Part shown: positions 44,870-55,077 of the stretch, piece after piece | Layout: every line of letters begins with the position of its first letter | How positions within the stretch are numbered: the stretch's first letter is position 1 | From: Thalassomonas haliotis | GTDB lineage: Bacteria > Pseudomonadota > Gammaproteobacteria > Enterobacterales > Alteromonadaceae | Direction: 5' to 3' | NCBI RefSeq assembly: GCF_028657945.1 | Contig: NZ_CP059693.1 | Span: forward strand, 1,612,001 to 1,676,000 | DNA length: 64,000 nt | The notes under the pieces: generated by a model | Told to the model about the DNA's origin: nothing | Databases searched by the model: none | Seen by the model: the letters and a program-made list of their open reading frames with translations, nothing else | Translations under genes and position numbers: made by a program

Positions 44870-47800
44870 ATGGCCCAACTACCCGTCACTGCCACTTCGT
44901 TTAAGATAAATAAGTTTTTCAGCCAGCTCTCCCGCCGCCAGGTTTATTTTTTGTTTGTGGTGGTGATATGTACACTGCCTTGCCTGCTGAATTTATCCGG
45001 AGTCGATTTCTCATCACAAAAAGCCCTGTTGCCGACAGAGGGCGGGGAAAAACTGACGAATAAAGCGGTGTTTTCCGCTTTGGCCGGGGCATTCCACCAT
45101 GCCTTGTTAGAATGGTCTTCGGTGGTTTTTGCCTTGCTGGCTTTTCTCGCGGCTATTTTGCATTACCGCATCCGTGGCGACATTGCCATCCCCATTTTGG
45201 GGGTTGCGGTCTTTTGTGCCGGTTCGGTGGATGCCTTCCATATCCTGGCGGCGACCCGAATTATTGAAGCCGAGGCCAATAATACCGACTTTATTCCTTT
45301 TACCTGGGCTTTGTCCCGCAGCTTTAATGCCGTTATCATTTGTATAGGCACTCTTATTGCGCTTTGGCTCTACCGACAGCAAAAACCGGCAGGTTTAGGA
45401 GTAAATAACCGCCCCCGGGAGCTAAAGACTTTATTGGCTGTAGGCGGCTGTTTTTTTAGTTTTGCCTATGTTTCCATGCACCTGGTGGCGGTCAGTAATC
45501 ACCTGCCGCAAACCATGTTTACCGATACTTTACTTGCCCGCCCCTATGATGTCTTACCTTTAGGTTTATATATAGTGGCGGCAACTTTGTGCTGGAACCT
45601 CTATCGTTTCAATCCTTCACTGGCCAGATTAGGATTTTTACTCAGCATTATCCCGCAAGCCACCACGCAACTGCATATGGCCTTTGGCTCTACTGCTTTA
45701 TTCGATAATCATTTCAATATTGCCCATACCTTAAAGATTTTTGCCTATGCCTGTGTCTTGTACGGGGTCACTATTGACTTGTATCAATTGCGCCGGTTCA
45801 GGGGAAACACTGAAAAAGCAGTGCAGTTGCCGGAAGTGGCCTCGATACCGGCAAGTGCCGCCAGTGCGCTTAGCGAGCCGGAAAACCTGTTGGATGTCGG
45901 TCAGGCCAGACACTCTCTGGGGTTACAGATCCCCGTGGCGGCCTTTATCCTCTGCGTCACTATTGTGGTGCTGGTAAGCCTGATGTTTTACGGGGAAAGC
46001 AAACGTTTACTGCTGAGTCAGGAGACGAAAAAACTGGCGATAGAAGCCAAGTTGGTGGAACCCTTGATAGAGCGGCTTTATGCCAGGGCACATTCTGATG
46101 TCTTGTTTCTCAGCAATATCCCGCCGATTATGGGGTTGGCAAAGGCGCAGGCCAGAAATGATCAACATGATTATGGTTTGTGGAAAGATCGCCTGGAGCA
46201 GGTTTTTGTCGAATTTATCAATGCCAAACCTTATTACCTTAAGCTCAGATATATAGGAGTTGCCGATAACGGCTTAGAGCTGGTGAATGTTTCCAGTCTT
46301 AACCGCAATAAACCTGTCAGGGTGCCGCAAGCTAAATTGCAGAGAAAAGCGAATGAGGAGTATTTTTCAGCTACCCTGAAAAAAAACCTGGGACAGGTCT
46401 ATTTTTCCGATATTAGTTTAAATAAAGAGCAGGGAGTGATTTCCAGGCCATATCAGGCGGTGGTGCGGGTCGCAACGCCAATTTTTCATCCCGATACCGG
46501 GGCGCCGTTTGCTATCGTGACTATCAGTGTGGATTTTAACTATTTTATCAAAGAGCTCCACGCCAATGAGTTAGCTGATTTACGCTTATATATCGCCAAT
46601 GATCAGGGGGACTTTATTGCCCATCCAGATGCCGGTAAAACCTTTGGTTTTGAACTCGGGCAAAGGTTTTTAATGCAGGATGAGTTTCCCCAGTTAGCTA
46701 AAACTGTTGCAGGCAATGATATGGATCAGAATTTAGTCAATATCGAGCATCAGGGCATGTTATATTCCGGCCATTATACCCGCTTGATCCTGGATAAGTT
46801 CGATAACCGGCATTTTCTTCGCCTCCTGGTTTTACGCAATAAGCAGGCCAGCTTACGTGCTTTTGCCCAGTTCAAAGAGCATAGCTTTATTCTTGGGCTG
46901 GCACTGGTGTTTGTGGCGCTGGCGCTGGCGATTATTGCTGTAAGACGTATTGCCAACCCGTTAACCGGGATCATCAATACCCTGGAAAATTATGATAAAA
47001 CCGGAGACTTAGGGGATTTACCGGTCAAGTCCAGCAATGAAATCGGTGTGCTGGCGCGTAATTTTCATAACCTTTTTGCCCGTATGAATTTATCTTTGAC
47101 CAGGCAAATCGTGCTGGCCAATGAAGCGGAACAGGCGGTTAATAAACTCAATGCGGTCTTTGACAGTGCCGCGGATGCTTTTATTACTTTGGATCATAAG
47201 GGAGAAATCCTGTCCTTTAACCTGGCGGCCGAATCTATTTTTGGTTATCAGCAAGAGGAAGTGATCGGAGAAAATATCAAGTGCCTGATGCCGGAGCCTT
47301 ATGCCGGTAAGCATGAGGCTTTTCTTAGTCAGTATGTCAAAACCGGTGTTAGTGATATTATGGGGGTCGGACGTAAGCTTGAGGCCATAAGAAAGTCAGG
47401 TGAAGTGTTTCCCATCCATTTAGCCATTTCCGAAGTGAAAACCGCGCAGGGTTATCTTTTTACCGGCATTATCCGGGATATTTCTGCTGAAAAACGGCTG
47501 GAACACCAGAGAGAGCTTTCGGAACAGGCCCTTAAACAGGCAAATGACCGTACTTCCATTGCTACAGAATCGGCGGGCATAGGGATCTGGGAATATGATC
47601 TGGTTAATGATGCCTTAATGTGGGATGACTGGATGTTGAAGCTTTACGGTATTGAAAGAAAGGATTTTACTGGAGGTTATGACGACTGGAAAAATGCCCT
47701 ACACCCCGACGATGTTGAGGCGGCGGAACGGGCGGTTCAAAACTCGATAGAGCAGCACACTCAGTTTGAGCATGAATTTCGGATCATTTTGCCCAATGGC

Positions 47801-50026
47801 GATATTAAGCATATTAGGTCATCGGCCTTGATCAATTATGATCAGGAAGGTAATGCCGTGCTGATGACCGGCGCCAATTATGATATTTCTGCTCGTATAG
47901 AGGCGGAGTCTGTGCTGATCCAGGCACGAGAACTGGCCGAAGATACCGTACGCCATAAGGCGGAATTTCTTGCCAGCATGAGCCATGAAATCCGCACGCC
48001 GATGAACGGTGTGCTGGGTATGCTCGGGCTGTTAATGCGCAGTGAATTATCAGAGCAGCAATATCACAGGGTTAAGCTGGCCACTTCAAGCGCCGAGTCT
48101 TTGTTGACGATTATCAATGATATCCTGGACTTTTCCAAGGTGGAAGCCGGCAAGCTGGAGCTGGAAGTCATAGATTTTAACCTGCTGAGCTTGCTGGGAG
48201 AGTTTGTCGAGGGGATGGCGCTTAAAGCCCAGGAAAAAGGCCTGGAGATTATTCTTGATGTCAGCAATATCAAGTTCAGTCATGTTAAAGGGGATCCCGG
48301 CCGGATCCGTCAGGTATTAACCAACCTGGTCAGTAATGCCATTAAATTTACTGCCGAGGGAGAGATATTGATCTGCGCCGAAGTTTTTGAACAGGCAGAA
48401 AACCAGGTAAGTTTCTCCTGCTCGGTCACCGATACCGGTATTGGTATCCCGGAAGCAAAACTTACCTCCATTTTTGATTCTTTCACCCAGGTCGATGCCT
48501 CTACCACCCGGGAATATGGCGGCACCGGGCTTGGACTGGCCATTTCCAAACAATTATGTCAGTTGATGCAAGGGGACATCCGGCTTACCAGTACTGTCGG
48601 CGAGGGCAGCTGTTTCAGTTTTGAGATCGCTTTGGAGCTGAGCGAATGTTCATCTGTGATCATTCCCACGGTCGATGTCAAGGGGGTCGATTTGTTGATT
48701 GTTGACGATAACCAGACCAACCGCCAGGTATTAAAAGAACAACTTGAGCTTTGGGGAGCCAAGGTGACCGAAGCGGAAGATGGCCTGGCTGCGCTTGCCC
48801 TGCTGAAAAGTCAGGACAGGCCGGATTTTAAAGTGGCTTTTTTAGATATGCAAATGCCCTATATGGACGGTGCCGAGCTTGGCCGCCGTATTCGCGAATC
48901 AAGCGAGTTAAATGTCTTGAAACTGGTGATGATGACTTCGATGGCGTCACGGGGAGATGCCAGCCATTTTGCCAGTATAGGTTTTGACGGTTATTTCCCC
49001 AAACCCGCGACCTTATCGGATTTGTTCGACACTTTGGCCTTAACCCTTAATGATGACCCCTTGCTGCCGCAGGAGCGCCCTTTGATCACCCATCATTATC
49101 TGCAGGGGCTGAACTATGATCAGAAAAAACTCCAGGTCTCAGAACATCTCAGGCAGGAAAAAGCGCATCTTGAGTCCATGAAAGGTTGCCGGGTATTGCT
49201 GGTTGAGGATAACCGGATTAACCAGGAGGTGGCCAGTCATATTTTGGCTGAATATGATATCAAGGCCGATATTGCCAATGACGGCCTTGAAGCACTGAAA
49301 TCCTTGAAGCTGGCGCAGCAGGATACTGCTTATGATTTGATCCTGATGGATTGCCAAATGCCGGAAATGGATGGTTATCAGGCAACCCGGGAAATTCGCC
49401 GGGGAGGTGGCGGTGAAATTTATACCCGGATCCCGATCATCGCCATGACCGCCAATGCTATGAAAGGAGATAAAGAAAAATGTCTGGAGGCAGGCATGAG
49501 TGATTATCTTGCTAAACCTATCAAGGCAGAGTTTTTAAAGAAAAAACTACTGGCCTGGTACAAGCCTGAGGTAAAAGATAATGCTGCGCGGACAAGTAAA
49601 GCGGCGGCTCCGGTTAAGCTCAATGCCGGTTTGGCTTATCAGGAAAAAGTGAAACTCAGTTTAGCCGGTTCAACCACAGTTATCTGGAATAAGCAGGACT
49701 TGCTGGCCCGAATCAAACATAACCTGGGCTTCGAGCATAAGTTACTGCAATTGTTTTTGGAGGAAATGCCGAGGTTGATCAACAATTTTACCCAGTCCTA
49801 CCAGCAAGATAAAAGCGGGGAAATGCTGGCGGCCCTGGAGAAAATAAAAGAAATGGTCTTAAATATTTGCGGCATGGCGATGTTTGAAAAAACCAGCCAG
49901 GTGATAAGCGCGATTGTTGAAAACAGACTTGATGAAGATATTTATCGGGAATTTATCCAGAGTTACCAGATGTTGCATCAAAGGTTAAGCGAAGAGCTGC
50001 CGCTGTGCTCCCATGAACAGGAGTAA
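44870..50026 (+). CDS. Hybrid sensor histidine kinase with two receivers and a degenerate Hpt domain
   Basis: A 1718-residue multidomain kinase. Residues about 1-305: several membrane helices (MASE-like sensor). About 360-380: another helix, then a Cache-like periplasmic domain to about 665. About 670-760: helix plus HAMP (RRIANPLTGIINTLENYDKT). PAS 1 is about 765-880 and PAS 2 about 895-1015. HisKA has MSHEIRTPMNGVLGM, with the histidine near 1038. HATPase has LTNLVSNAIKFT and EYGGTGLGLAISKQL. REC1 has FLDMQMPYMDG (about 1325) and REC2 has ILMDCQMPEMDG (about 1492). A C-terminal Hpt-like bundle follows (about 1625-1705). In it, the usual H-x-L-K-G reads ALEKIKEM, lacking the histidine. No output regulator is adjacent. 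Confidence 0.92.
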   Translation: MAQLPVTATSFKINKFFSQLSRRQVYFLFVVVICTLPCLLNLSGVDFSSQKALLPTEGGEKLTNKAVFSALAGAFHHALLEWSSVVFALLAFLAAILHYRIRGDIAIPILGVAVFCAGSVDAFHILAATRIIEAEANNTDFIPFTWALSRSFNAVIICIGTLIALWLYRQQKPAGLGVNNRPRELKTLLAVGGCFFSFAYVSMHLVAVSNHLPQTMFTDTLLARPYDVLPLGLYIVAATLCWNLYRFNPSLARLGFLLSIIPQATTQLHMAFGSTALFDNHFNIAHTLKIFAYACVLYGVTIDLYQLRRFRGNTEKAVQLPEVASIPASAASALSEPENLLDVGQARHSLGLQIPVAAFILCVTIVVLVSLMFYGESKRLLLSQETKKLAIEAKLVEPLIERLYARAHSDVLFLSNIPPIMGLAKAQARNDQHDYGLWKDRLEQVFVEFINAKPYYLKLRYIGVADNGLELVNVSSLNRNKPVRVPQAKLQRKANEEYFSATLKKNLGQVYFSDISLNKEQGVISRPYQAVVRVATPIFHPDTGAPFAIVTISVDFNYFIKELHANELADLRLYIANDQGDFIAHPDAGKTFGFELGQRFLMQDEFPQLAKTVAGNDMDQNLVNIEHQGMLYSGHYTRLILDKFDNRHFLRLLVLRNKQASLRAFAQFKEHSFILGLALVFVALALAIIAVRRIANPLTGIINTLENYDKTGDLGDLPVKSSNEIGVLARNFHNLFARMNLSLTRQIVLANEAEQAVNKLNAVFDSAADAFITLDHKGEILSFNLAAESIFGYQQEEVIGENIKCLMPEPYAGKHEAFLSQYVKTGVSDIMGVGRKLEAIRKSGEVFPIHLAISEVKTAQGYLFTGIIRDISAEKRLEHQRELSEQALKQANDRTSIATESAGIGIWEYDLVNDALMWDDWMLKLYGIERKDFTGGYDDWKNALHPDDVEAAERAVQNSIEQHTQFEHEFRIILPNGDIKHIRSSALINYDQEGNAVLMTGANYDISARIEAESVLIQARELAEDTVRHKAEFLASMSHEIRTPMNGVLGMLGLLMRSELSEQQYHRVKLATSSAESLLTIINDILDFSKVEAGKLELEVIDFNLLSLLGEFVEGMALKAQEKGLEIILDVSNIKFSHVKGDPGRIRQVLTNLVSNAIKFTAEGEILICAEVFEQAENQVSFSCSVTDTGIGIPEAKLTSIFDSFTQVDASTTREYGGTGLGLAISKQLCQLMQGDIRLTSTVGEGSCFSFEIALELSECSSVIIPTVDVKGVDLLIVDDNQTNRQVLKEQLELWGAKVTEAEDGLAALALLKSQDRPDFKVAFLDMQMPYMDGAELGRRIRESSELNVLKLVMMTSMASRGDASHFASIGFDGYFPKPATLSDLFDTLALTLNDDPLLPQERPLITHHYLQGLNYDQKKLQVSEHLRQEKAHLESMKGCRVLLVEDNRINQEVASHILAEYDIKADIANDGLEALKSLKLAQQDTAYDLILMDCQMPEMDGYQATREIRRGGGGEIYTRIPIIAMTANAMKGDKEKCLEAGMSDYLAKPIKAEFLKKKLLAWYKPEVKDNAARTSKAAAPVKLNAGLAYQEKVKLSLAGSTTVIWNKQDLLARIKHNLGFEHKLLQLFLEEMPRLINNFTQSYQQDKSGEMLAALEKIKEMVLNICGMAMFEKTSQVISAIVENRLDEDIYREFIQSYQMLHQRLSEELPLCSHEQE

Positions 50027-50113
50027 TTGCTTTATTCGCTTATCTCTACAAGCCATAGCGATATTAAGTTAGCAGAGTCAACGACAAGTTGTTAACTCTG
50101 CCGGCTATCAGTA

Positions 50114-50896
50114 CTAGAAGCTGTAAACCAAAGTCATGGCGGTTTGGGTATCAGTATTTTCTTTATCGTCTTCCACTTCAGTATTGTGATCTATGGTGAA
50201 ACTGAATTTCAGCTGCAGGGTTTCGATCAGCTTAGTGGTGATTGAGCTTTCCGCCTTATAGGTGCTGTTTTCGCCGCTTTTCGGCGAATATTTCGCGGTA
50301 AACTGCTGCCTGAATTCGACATGTTCATTCAGCTTACGTAAATACAAAGCCTGGGCCTGGATAATAAAGCTGTTGCTGGTTTCCCCTGAGCTGTCGTCGG
50401 TGTCTTTAAGCACATCACGTTTGAAACCCGGCCCGATATCGGCGTCGAAACTTGCCGTTTCACTTTCATACCAGCGACGGCCCCAACCCAGTGACAGTGA
50501 CGACTGGTTTTCAAAACTGCTGAATCTGTCATCCTTATAGGCGAAGTTACCATAGACATAATTTTTTTCTTCTGCGCCTAAGGTATAGTTGGTTTGCGAT
50601 ACCAGCTCCCATTTTTGATCACTGGTATCCATGTTGCTGTCGCCGTCTTCATCTTCGGTTTCGGTTTTTTTCACCAGTAAATCGAATTCGAAGATGCTTT
50701 TCCATTTTTCTTCTTCATATTTGAGATCAAAACCGGTTTTAATATCCGCACTTTTGGTATTACCGGTTTGGTAAAGAAAACCCAGCTCGGCCGATGTGGT
50801 AAAAGGTGAAGCCGGCTGTTCGCTGTTTTCGGCGGCGGTGGCTGCCAGGGGGACCAGGCAAAGTACGGCGGTTGCCAGTTTTGATGTCATTAGCAT
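50114..50896 (-). CDS. DUF481 outer-membrane beta-barrel protein
   Basis: This 260-residue protein has a signal peptide (LATAVLCLVPLAATAAEN). The alternating-strand pattern is typical of DUF481/YdiY, 'salt-induced outer membrane protein'. Examples are AELGFLYQTGNTKSADIKTG, YVYGNFAYKDDRFSSFENQS and YSPKSGENSTYKAESSITTK. It ends in an aromatic residue (TLVYSF), as outer-membrane barrels do. Its function is not known. It is transcribed leftward and preceded by the fba terminator. Confidence 0.88.
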   Translation of the reverse strand: MLMTSKLATAVLCLVPLAATAAENSEQPASPFTTSAELGFLYQTGNTKSADIKTGFDLKYEEEKWKSIFEFDLLVKKTETEDEDGDSNMDTSDQKWELVSQTNYTLGAEEKNYVYGNFAYKDDRFSSFENQSSLSLGWGRRWYESETASFDADIGPGFKRDVLKDTDDSSGETSNSFIIQAQALYLRKLNEHVEFRQQFTAKYSPKSGENSTYKAESSITTKLIETLQLKFSFTIDHNTEVEDDKENTDTQTAMTLVYSF

Positions 50897-51046
50897 TCTC
50901 TTTTTTAGTGTTTACGGGGTCAGATAAAAGAATTTTTGCCAAAAATTAACGTCGACACACATGACTTGGGCAAAATTTCGCGACTATTATAGAGAAAAAG
51001 TCGCGGCTAAACTATAAGGAAACATATAAAAATGAGCGCTTGATAA

Positions 51047-51070
51047 CAAAAAAGGGCCGAAGCCCCTTTT
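51047..51070 (-). terminator. Bidirectional terminator downstream of fba
   Basis: Minus strand GGGGC-TTCG-GCCC hairpin with a stable TTCG loop, then six T; the plus strand also ends in TTTT. It lies about 226 bases past the fba stop. The repeat array lies between the fba stop and this hairpin, so it would be in the fba 3' UTR. Confidence 0.85.
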
Positions 51071-51260
51071 ATATATAGGATGTATGGTATGCCGTGATCA
51101 CATGGATGTGAAGGAATGGCGATACACAGGAGGTATGCCGTGATCACATGGATGTGAAGGAATGGCGATACACAGGAGGTATGCCGTGATCACATGGATG
51201 TGAAGGAGTGGCGATACACAGGAGGTATGCCGTGCTATTTCTTCACAAAAGATAGAGGTG
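51071..51260. repeat. Terminator-docked tandem repeat, 46-bp unit (three copies plus relic)
   Basis: The first unit opens TATAGGATGTATGG right at the plus-strand T-tract. Units at 51123 and 51169 follow (46-bp period), and a decayed copy starts at 51215. The core is a perfect inverted repeat TCACAT-GG-ATGTGA. It is homologous to the 49-bp repeat at 2053-2160 but with its own stem version. Confidence 0.88.
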
Positions 51261-51295
51261 AAAGAACGGCGATAAACAATACCTGGAAAATCTGT

Positions 51296-52360
51296 TTACT
51301 TGATGAGCGCCTTTAGTTGGCCGCTTTGATATCTCTGGTACATGTCTTCTAAAGATACAGCTTTGATTTTACTGGCATTACCTGCAGTGTGGAAGGCTTC
51401 GTAACGGGCCTTACAAATTTCATACATGGCCTGGCTGGAGGCTTTCAGATATTTACGCGGATCAAACTCACTCGGGTTTTGCGCCATAAAGCGGCGGATG
51501 GCGCCGGTGGCGGCTAAACGTAAGTCGGTATCGATGTTGATCTTACGTACCCCGTGTTTAATGCTTTCCTGAAGCTGGTCTACCGGCACGCCGTAAGTTT
51601 CCGGCATTTCACCGCCAAACTCATTGATCACTGCCAGCCACTCTTGTGGTACAGAAGAAGAGCCGTGCATCACCAGGTGGGTGTTCGGGATGCGGGTATG
51701 GATTTCTTTAATACGGTCGATAGCCAGGATATCACCTGTCGGCGGACGGGTAAATTTGTAAGCGCCGTGGGAAGTACCACAGGCGATGGCCAGGGCGTCT
51801 ACCTGGGTTTTAGCAACAAAATCGGCGGCTTCTTCCGGGTCTGTTAACATTTGCTCGGCGCTTAATACTCCTTCTGCGCCGATACCGTCCTCTTCGCCGG
51901 CTAATCCGGTTTCTAATGAACCCAGGCAGCCTAATTCACCTTCAACCGAAACGCCACAGGCATGCGCCATTTCAACGGTGCGGCGGGTAACATCTACATT
52001 GTATTCGTAGCTGGTCGGGGTTTTACCGTCTTCGCCTAATGAACCGTCCATCATAACCGAAGAAAAGCCTAACTGGATTGAGCGTTGACATACGCTTGGT
52101 GAGGTACCGTGATCCTGGTGCATAACCACCGGGATATGGGGAAACTCTTCGATAGCGGCAAGAATTAAATGACGTAAAAAAGGAGCGCCGGCATAACTTC
52201 TGGCACCGGCAGAGGCCTGCATGATCACTGGGCTATCGGTATCGCTGGCTGCCTGCATGATGGCGCGAACTTGCTCTAAGTTGTTGACATTAAATGCGGG
52301 AATACCATATTCAAACTCTGCAGCGTGATCTAGCATTTGGCGCATAGAAACTAAAGCCAT
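51296..52360 (-). CDS. fba: Class II fructose-1,6-bisphosphate aldolase
   Basis: A zinc-dependent aldolase of glycolysis and gluconeogenesis. 354 residues, matching the Calvin-cycle-type (CbbA) subgroup of class II. Metal-binding histidines are in [11 protein letters not shown] (about residue 80) and [17 protein letters not shown] (about 230); [16 protein letters not shown] is the phosphate-binding region. It is the last gene in a minus-strand run with tkt, epd, pgk and a class I aldolase. A 16-bp palindrome lies 54 bases upstream. Confidence 0.95.
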   Translation of the reverse strand: MALVSMRQMLDHAAEFEYGIPAFNVNNLEQVRAIMQAASDTDSPVIMQASAGARSYAGAPFLRHLILAAIEEFPHIPVVMHQDHGTSPSVCQRSIQLGFSSVMMDGSLGEDGKTPTSYEYNVDVTRRTVEMAHACGVSVEGELGCLGSLETGLAGEEDGIGAEGVLSAEQMLTDPEEAADFVAKTQVDALAIACGTSHGAYKFTRPPTGDILAIDRIKEIHTRIPNTHLVMHGSSSVPQEWLAVINEFGGEMPETYGVPVDQLQESIKHGVRKINIDTDLRLAATGAIRRFMAQNPSEFDPRKYLKASSQAMYEICKARYEAFHTAGNASKIKAVSLEDMYQRYQSGQLKALIK

Positions 52361-52413
52361 GAAACTACTCCTAAGTAAAATTTGTCATTAATTCGGTGAA
52401 AAGTGTATCTTGC

Positions 52414-52429
52414 GATGAAAGCTTTCATC
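52414..52429. promoter_or_regulatory. Perfect palindrome upstream of fba
   Basis: GATGAAAGCTTTCATC is a perfect 16-bp palindrome, 54 bp before the fba start, between the fda terminator and fba. Its TGAAA/TTTCA arms resemble Cra/FruR-like operators, but the centre differs (GC, not CG). The regulator is unknown. Confidence 0.5.
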
Positions 52430-52540
52430 TTGCGGGCCAGGATTATATCAGAACTCACCGATAACTGGCAGTGAAGTTTGCAGATAAGTGGATTTAAAAC
52501 GAAGATTTTTAATTAAGCCGTATTTTGTTCGAAAATTACG

Positions 52541-52578
52541 AAAAAAATAATAAAAACCCCCGGTTTAATGGCCGGGGG
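52541..52578 (-). terminator. Terminator of the class I aldolase gene
   Basis: Minus strand CCCCCGG/CCGGGGG stem with an 8-base loop, followed by TTTTTATTATTTTTTT. It lies about 85 bases past the stop. Confidence 0.92.
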
Positions 52579-52663
52579 AGCGGGTTTTGCTGAAATTGAC
52601 GTTGAAAGTTAACAACAGGTGTTTTTATTGGTTATGCTGTTGTTTTATGGTGTTTGCGCCAAA

Positions 52664-53560
52664 TTAGCTTCTCGACGCCTGAAAAATACTTTCTATGGCA
52701 GTATCCAGTGCCACCTTAAAGTCCTGATCCGATTGCTTTTGGCTCAGTCCTTCGGTCAGTGCTCTGGAAAAGCTGGCGATCATACCGTGATTGGCCTGTA
52801 CTTTTTCATTGGCCTGGGCCCGGGTGTAACCGCCGGAGAGGGCGACAACTTTCAGGACATTAGGATGTTCGATACATTCGCGGTAAAAGTTAGCGTTATC
52901 GGGTAAGGTCAGTTTAAGCATTACCGGCTTATCGCCAGGCAGGGCGTCGAGTTGCTCAAGCAAGGCGGTTTTGAGCAGGGCTTCTGCCGCAGCTTTTTCC
53001 GGGCTGTTGATATCAACTTCCGGCTCAATGATTGGCGTCAGGTTCTTGGCTAAGATTTCTTTGGCGATGGCAAATTGTTGCTCGACAAGGGCTTTGATGC
53101 CCTGTTCGTTGGCGAGTTTGATCACCGAGCGCATTTTGGTGCCAAAGACTTCTTGCTGGTTGGCCTTATCGAGTAGCTTACCTAAATCCGGCATGGCTTT
53201 CATCAGCTGAACGCCGTTTTCCTCATCCACCAGGCCTTTATCTACTTTCAGGAAAGGCACGATATTTTTTTTCTGCCACAGGTAGGCTGCACTGTCTAAA
53301 CCGGCAATTTTCCGGTCCAGGGTATTTTCAAATAAGATCGCCCCTAAAATTCTGCTGCCGGTAAAGATATCACTGGTGATGATGCGGGTACGCATCTGGT
53401 GTACCAGGTCGAACATTTCGTTATCTCCCTGGTATGCATCTTCTTCAATGCCGTATAGGCGCAGGGCTTTTGGGGTGCTGCCGCCGCTTTGGTCGAGGGC
53501 GGCGATAAAACCATCCTGGTTTTTTACTTTTTCCAGCATATCAGCTTTAGCCATGTTCAT
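52664..53560 (-). CDS. Class I fructose-bisphosphate aldolase
   Basis: The 298-residue product matches bacterial class I (Schiff-base) aldolases, not class II. Motifs: [17 protein letters not shown] (residues about 17-33), [30 protein letters not shown] (part of the active site) and [16 protein letters not shown]. The lysine in VMLKLTLPD would be the Schiff-base residue. It lies directly upstream of the unrelated class II enzyme gene, so the cell encodes two non-homologous aldolases side by side. It has its own terminator and is separated from pgk by hairpins. Confidence 0.92.
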   Translation of the reverse strand: MNMAKADMLEKVKNQDGFIAALDQSGGSTPKALRLYGIEEDAYQGDNEMFDLVHQMRTRIITSDIFTGSRILGAILFENTLDRKIAGLDSAAYLWQKKNIVPFLKVDKGLVDEENGVQLMKAMPDLGKLLDKANQQEVFGTKMRSVIKLANEQGIKALVEQQFAIAKEILAKNLTPIIEPEVDINSPEKAAAEALLKTALLEQLDALPGDKPVMLKLTLPDNANFYRECIEHPNVLKVVALSGGYTRAQANEKVQANHGMIASFSRALTEGLSQKQSDQDFKVALDTAIESIFQASRS

Positions 53561-53580
53561 ATTCCTTCTGTGTGGGCAGG

Positions 53581-53687
53581 AAGCCGATCAGCGACAACGC
53601 TGAGCGGCTTTTATCGGGTACTGCGTTTATCAGGTACTTGATGAGCGCGTTATTTGTCTCTTATATTAGTACTTGTAAATTCAAGTA
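53581..53687. other. Intercistronic hairpins between pgk and the class I aldolase gene
   Basis: Two inverted repeats: AAGCCG-A-TCAGCG / CGCTGA-G-CGGCTT with an ACAA loop (53581-53610), and TACTTG-TAAATT-CAAGTA (53670-53687). The first is 13 bp with one mismatch and has a T run on the plus strand only. They are likely mRNA-processing or partial termination structures. Confidence 0.6.
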
Positions 53688-53718
53688 TTAAACTATTTTT
53701 CCCTGAGTTCAAGACTCG

Positions 53719-54894
53719 CTATTTAGCGCGTTGCTCCAGGATTTCCACAGCAGGCAGTTTTTTGCCTTCAAGAAACTCCAGGAAAGCGCCGCCGCCGGTA
53801 GAAATATAAGAAACCTGATCGGCAATATCATATTTATCAACCGCGGCTAAGGTATCGCCGCCACCGGCAATTGAAAAAGCGCTGCTGTCGGCAATGGCGC
53901 GGGCAATGACTTCTGTGCCTTTACCAAATTGATCAAATTCAAACACGCCTACCGGGCCGTTCCATACTATGGTGCCCGCTTTGGCGATAATATCAGCCAG
54001 GGCTTTGGCGGAATCAGGACCGATATCGAAGATCATATCGTCGTTGGATACTTCATTAACTTGCTTTAGGGTAGCAACGGCGCTTTCGGAAAATTCCTGG
54101 CCAACGACAACATCGCTGGGGACCGGGATATCACCGTTATTATCTTGCGCCTGCTTGGTCAAACGCCGGGCCTCGTTAACCAGGTCTGCTTCATATAAAG
54201 ATTTGCCGACGCCGTGGCCCTGGGCGGCAATGAAGGTGTTGGCAATACCGCCGCCAACCACCAGCTGGTCAACAACACCGGCTAAAGACTCAAGTACGGT
54301 TAATTTAGTGGAAACCTTTGAACCGCCAACAATTGCCACCAGGGGACGGGCGGGTTTGTCCAGGGCCTTGGCCAGGGCTTCAAGTTCTCCGGCTAATAAC
54401 GGGCCGGCACAGGCGGTCGGCGCGTATTTGGCAACGCCATGGGTGCTGGCCTGGGCGCGGTGGGCGGTGCCGAATGCGTCCATCACAAAAACATCACACA
54501 GGGCAGCAAGCTTTTTGGCTAAAGCATCGTCATTGCTTTTTTCACCCTTGTTGAAGCGGATGTTTTCAAAGATCACCAGTTCGCCGGCGCCGACTTCTAC
54601 GCCGTCTAAATAATCGTTCACCAGGCGTACCGGGTAATTTAATGCCGCCGCCAGGTAATCAGCCACAGGTTGCAGGGAGAATTCATTGTTAAATTCCCCT
54701 TCGACAGGGCGGCCCAGGTGAGACATCACCATGACTTTAGCACCGGCTTCAAGTGCCTGTTTAATGGTAGGCAGCGCCGCTTTTAAACGGGCATCTGAGC
54801 TTATTTTACCGTCTTTTACCGGTACATTCAGATCTTCACGGATCAGTACTCGTTGATCGGCCAGCGCCAGATCGGTCATTTTAATGACAGACAT
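53719..54894 (-). CDS. pgk: Phosphoglycerate kinase
   Basis: The enzyme transfers phosphate between 1,3-bisphosphoglycerate and ADP. 391 residues, normal length. Signatures: [17 protein letters not shown] (N-terminal), [35 protein letters not shown], and the nucleotide-loop [12 protein letters not shown] in the C-terminal domain. It follows epd by 183 bases with a strong stem-loop between them, recalling the processed epd-pgk-fba mRNA of E. coli. Confidence 0.97.
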   Translation of the reverse strand: MSVIKMTDLALADQRVLIREDLNVPVKDGKISSDARLKAALPTIKQALEAGAKVMVMSHLGRPVEGEFNNEFSLQPVADYLAAALNYPVRLVNDYLDGVEVGAGELVIFENIRFNKGEKSNDDALAKKLAALCDVFVMDAFGTAHRAQASTHGVAKYAPTACAGPLLAGELEALAKALDKPARPLVAIVGGSKVSTKLTVLESLAGVVDQLVVGGGIANTFIAAQGHGVGKSLYEADLVNEARRLTKQAQDNNGDIPVPSDVVVGQEFSESAVATLKQVNEVSNDDMIFDIGPDSAKALADIIAKAGTIVWNGPVGVFEFDQFGKGTEVIARAIADSSAFSIAGGGDTLAAVDKYDIADQVSYISTGGGAFLEFLEGKKLPAVEILEQRAK

Positions 54895-54974
54895 GATAAA
54901 TCTCCCTTAATTGCTTTGTTTAGGATTAAAAAGGTTAATGGGTAAAGAGTAAAAAGGTTAGTAGCTATTGCTTG

Positions 54975-55023
54975 AACAAACGCTATTACCCGAGAGCCTT
55001 GAGCGGCGGGAATAGCGTTTGTT
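54975..55023. other. 13-bp perfect stem-loop between epd and pgk
   Basis: AACAAACGCTATT / AATAGCGTTTGTT pair perfectly around a 23-base loop. No T-tract follows on the minus strand. It is probably a processing or stability element in the epd-pgk transcript. Confidence 0.7.
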
Positions 55024-55077
55024 AATAATTTTTGTACGGGAACGGGGGCAGAAAAAGCGTTATAGGGGGACAGGCGA

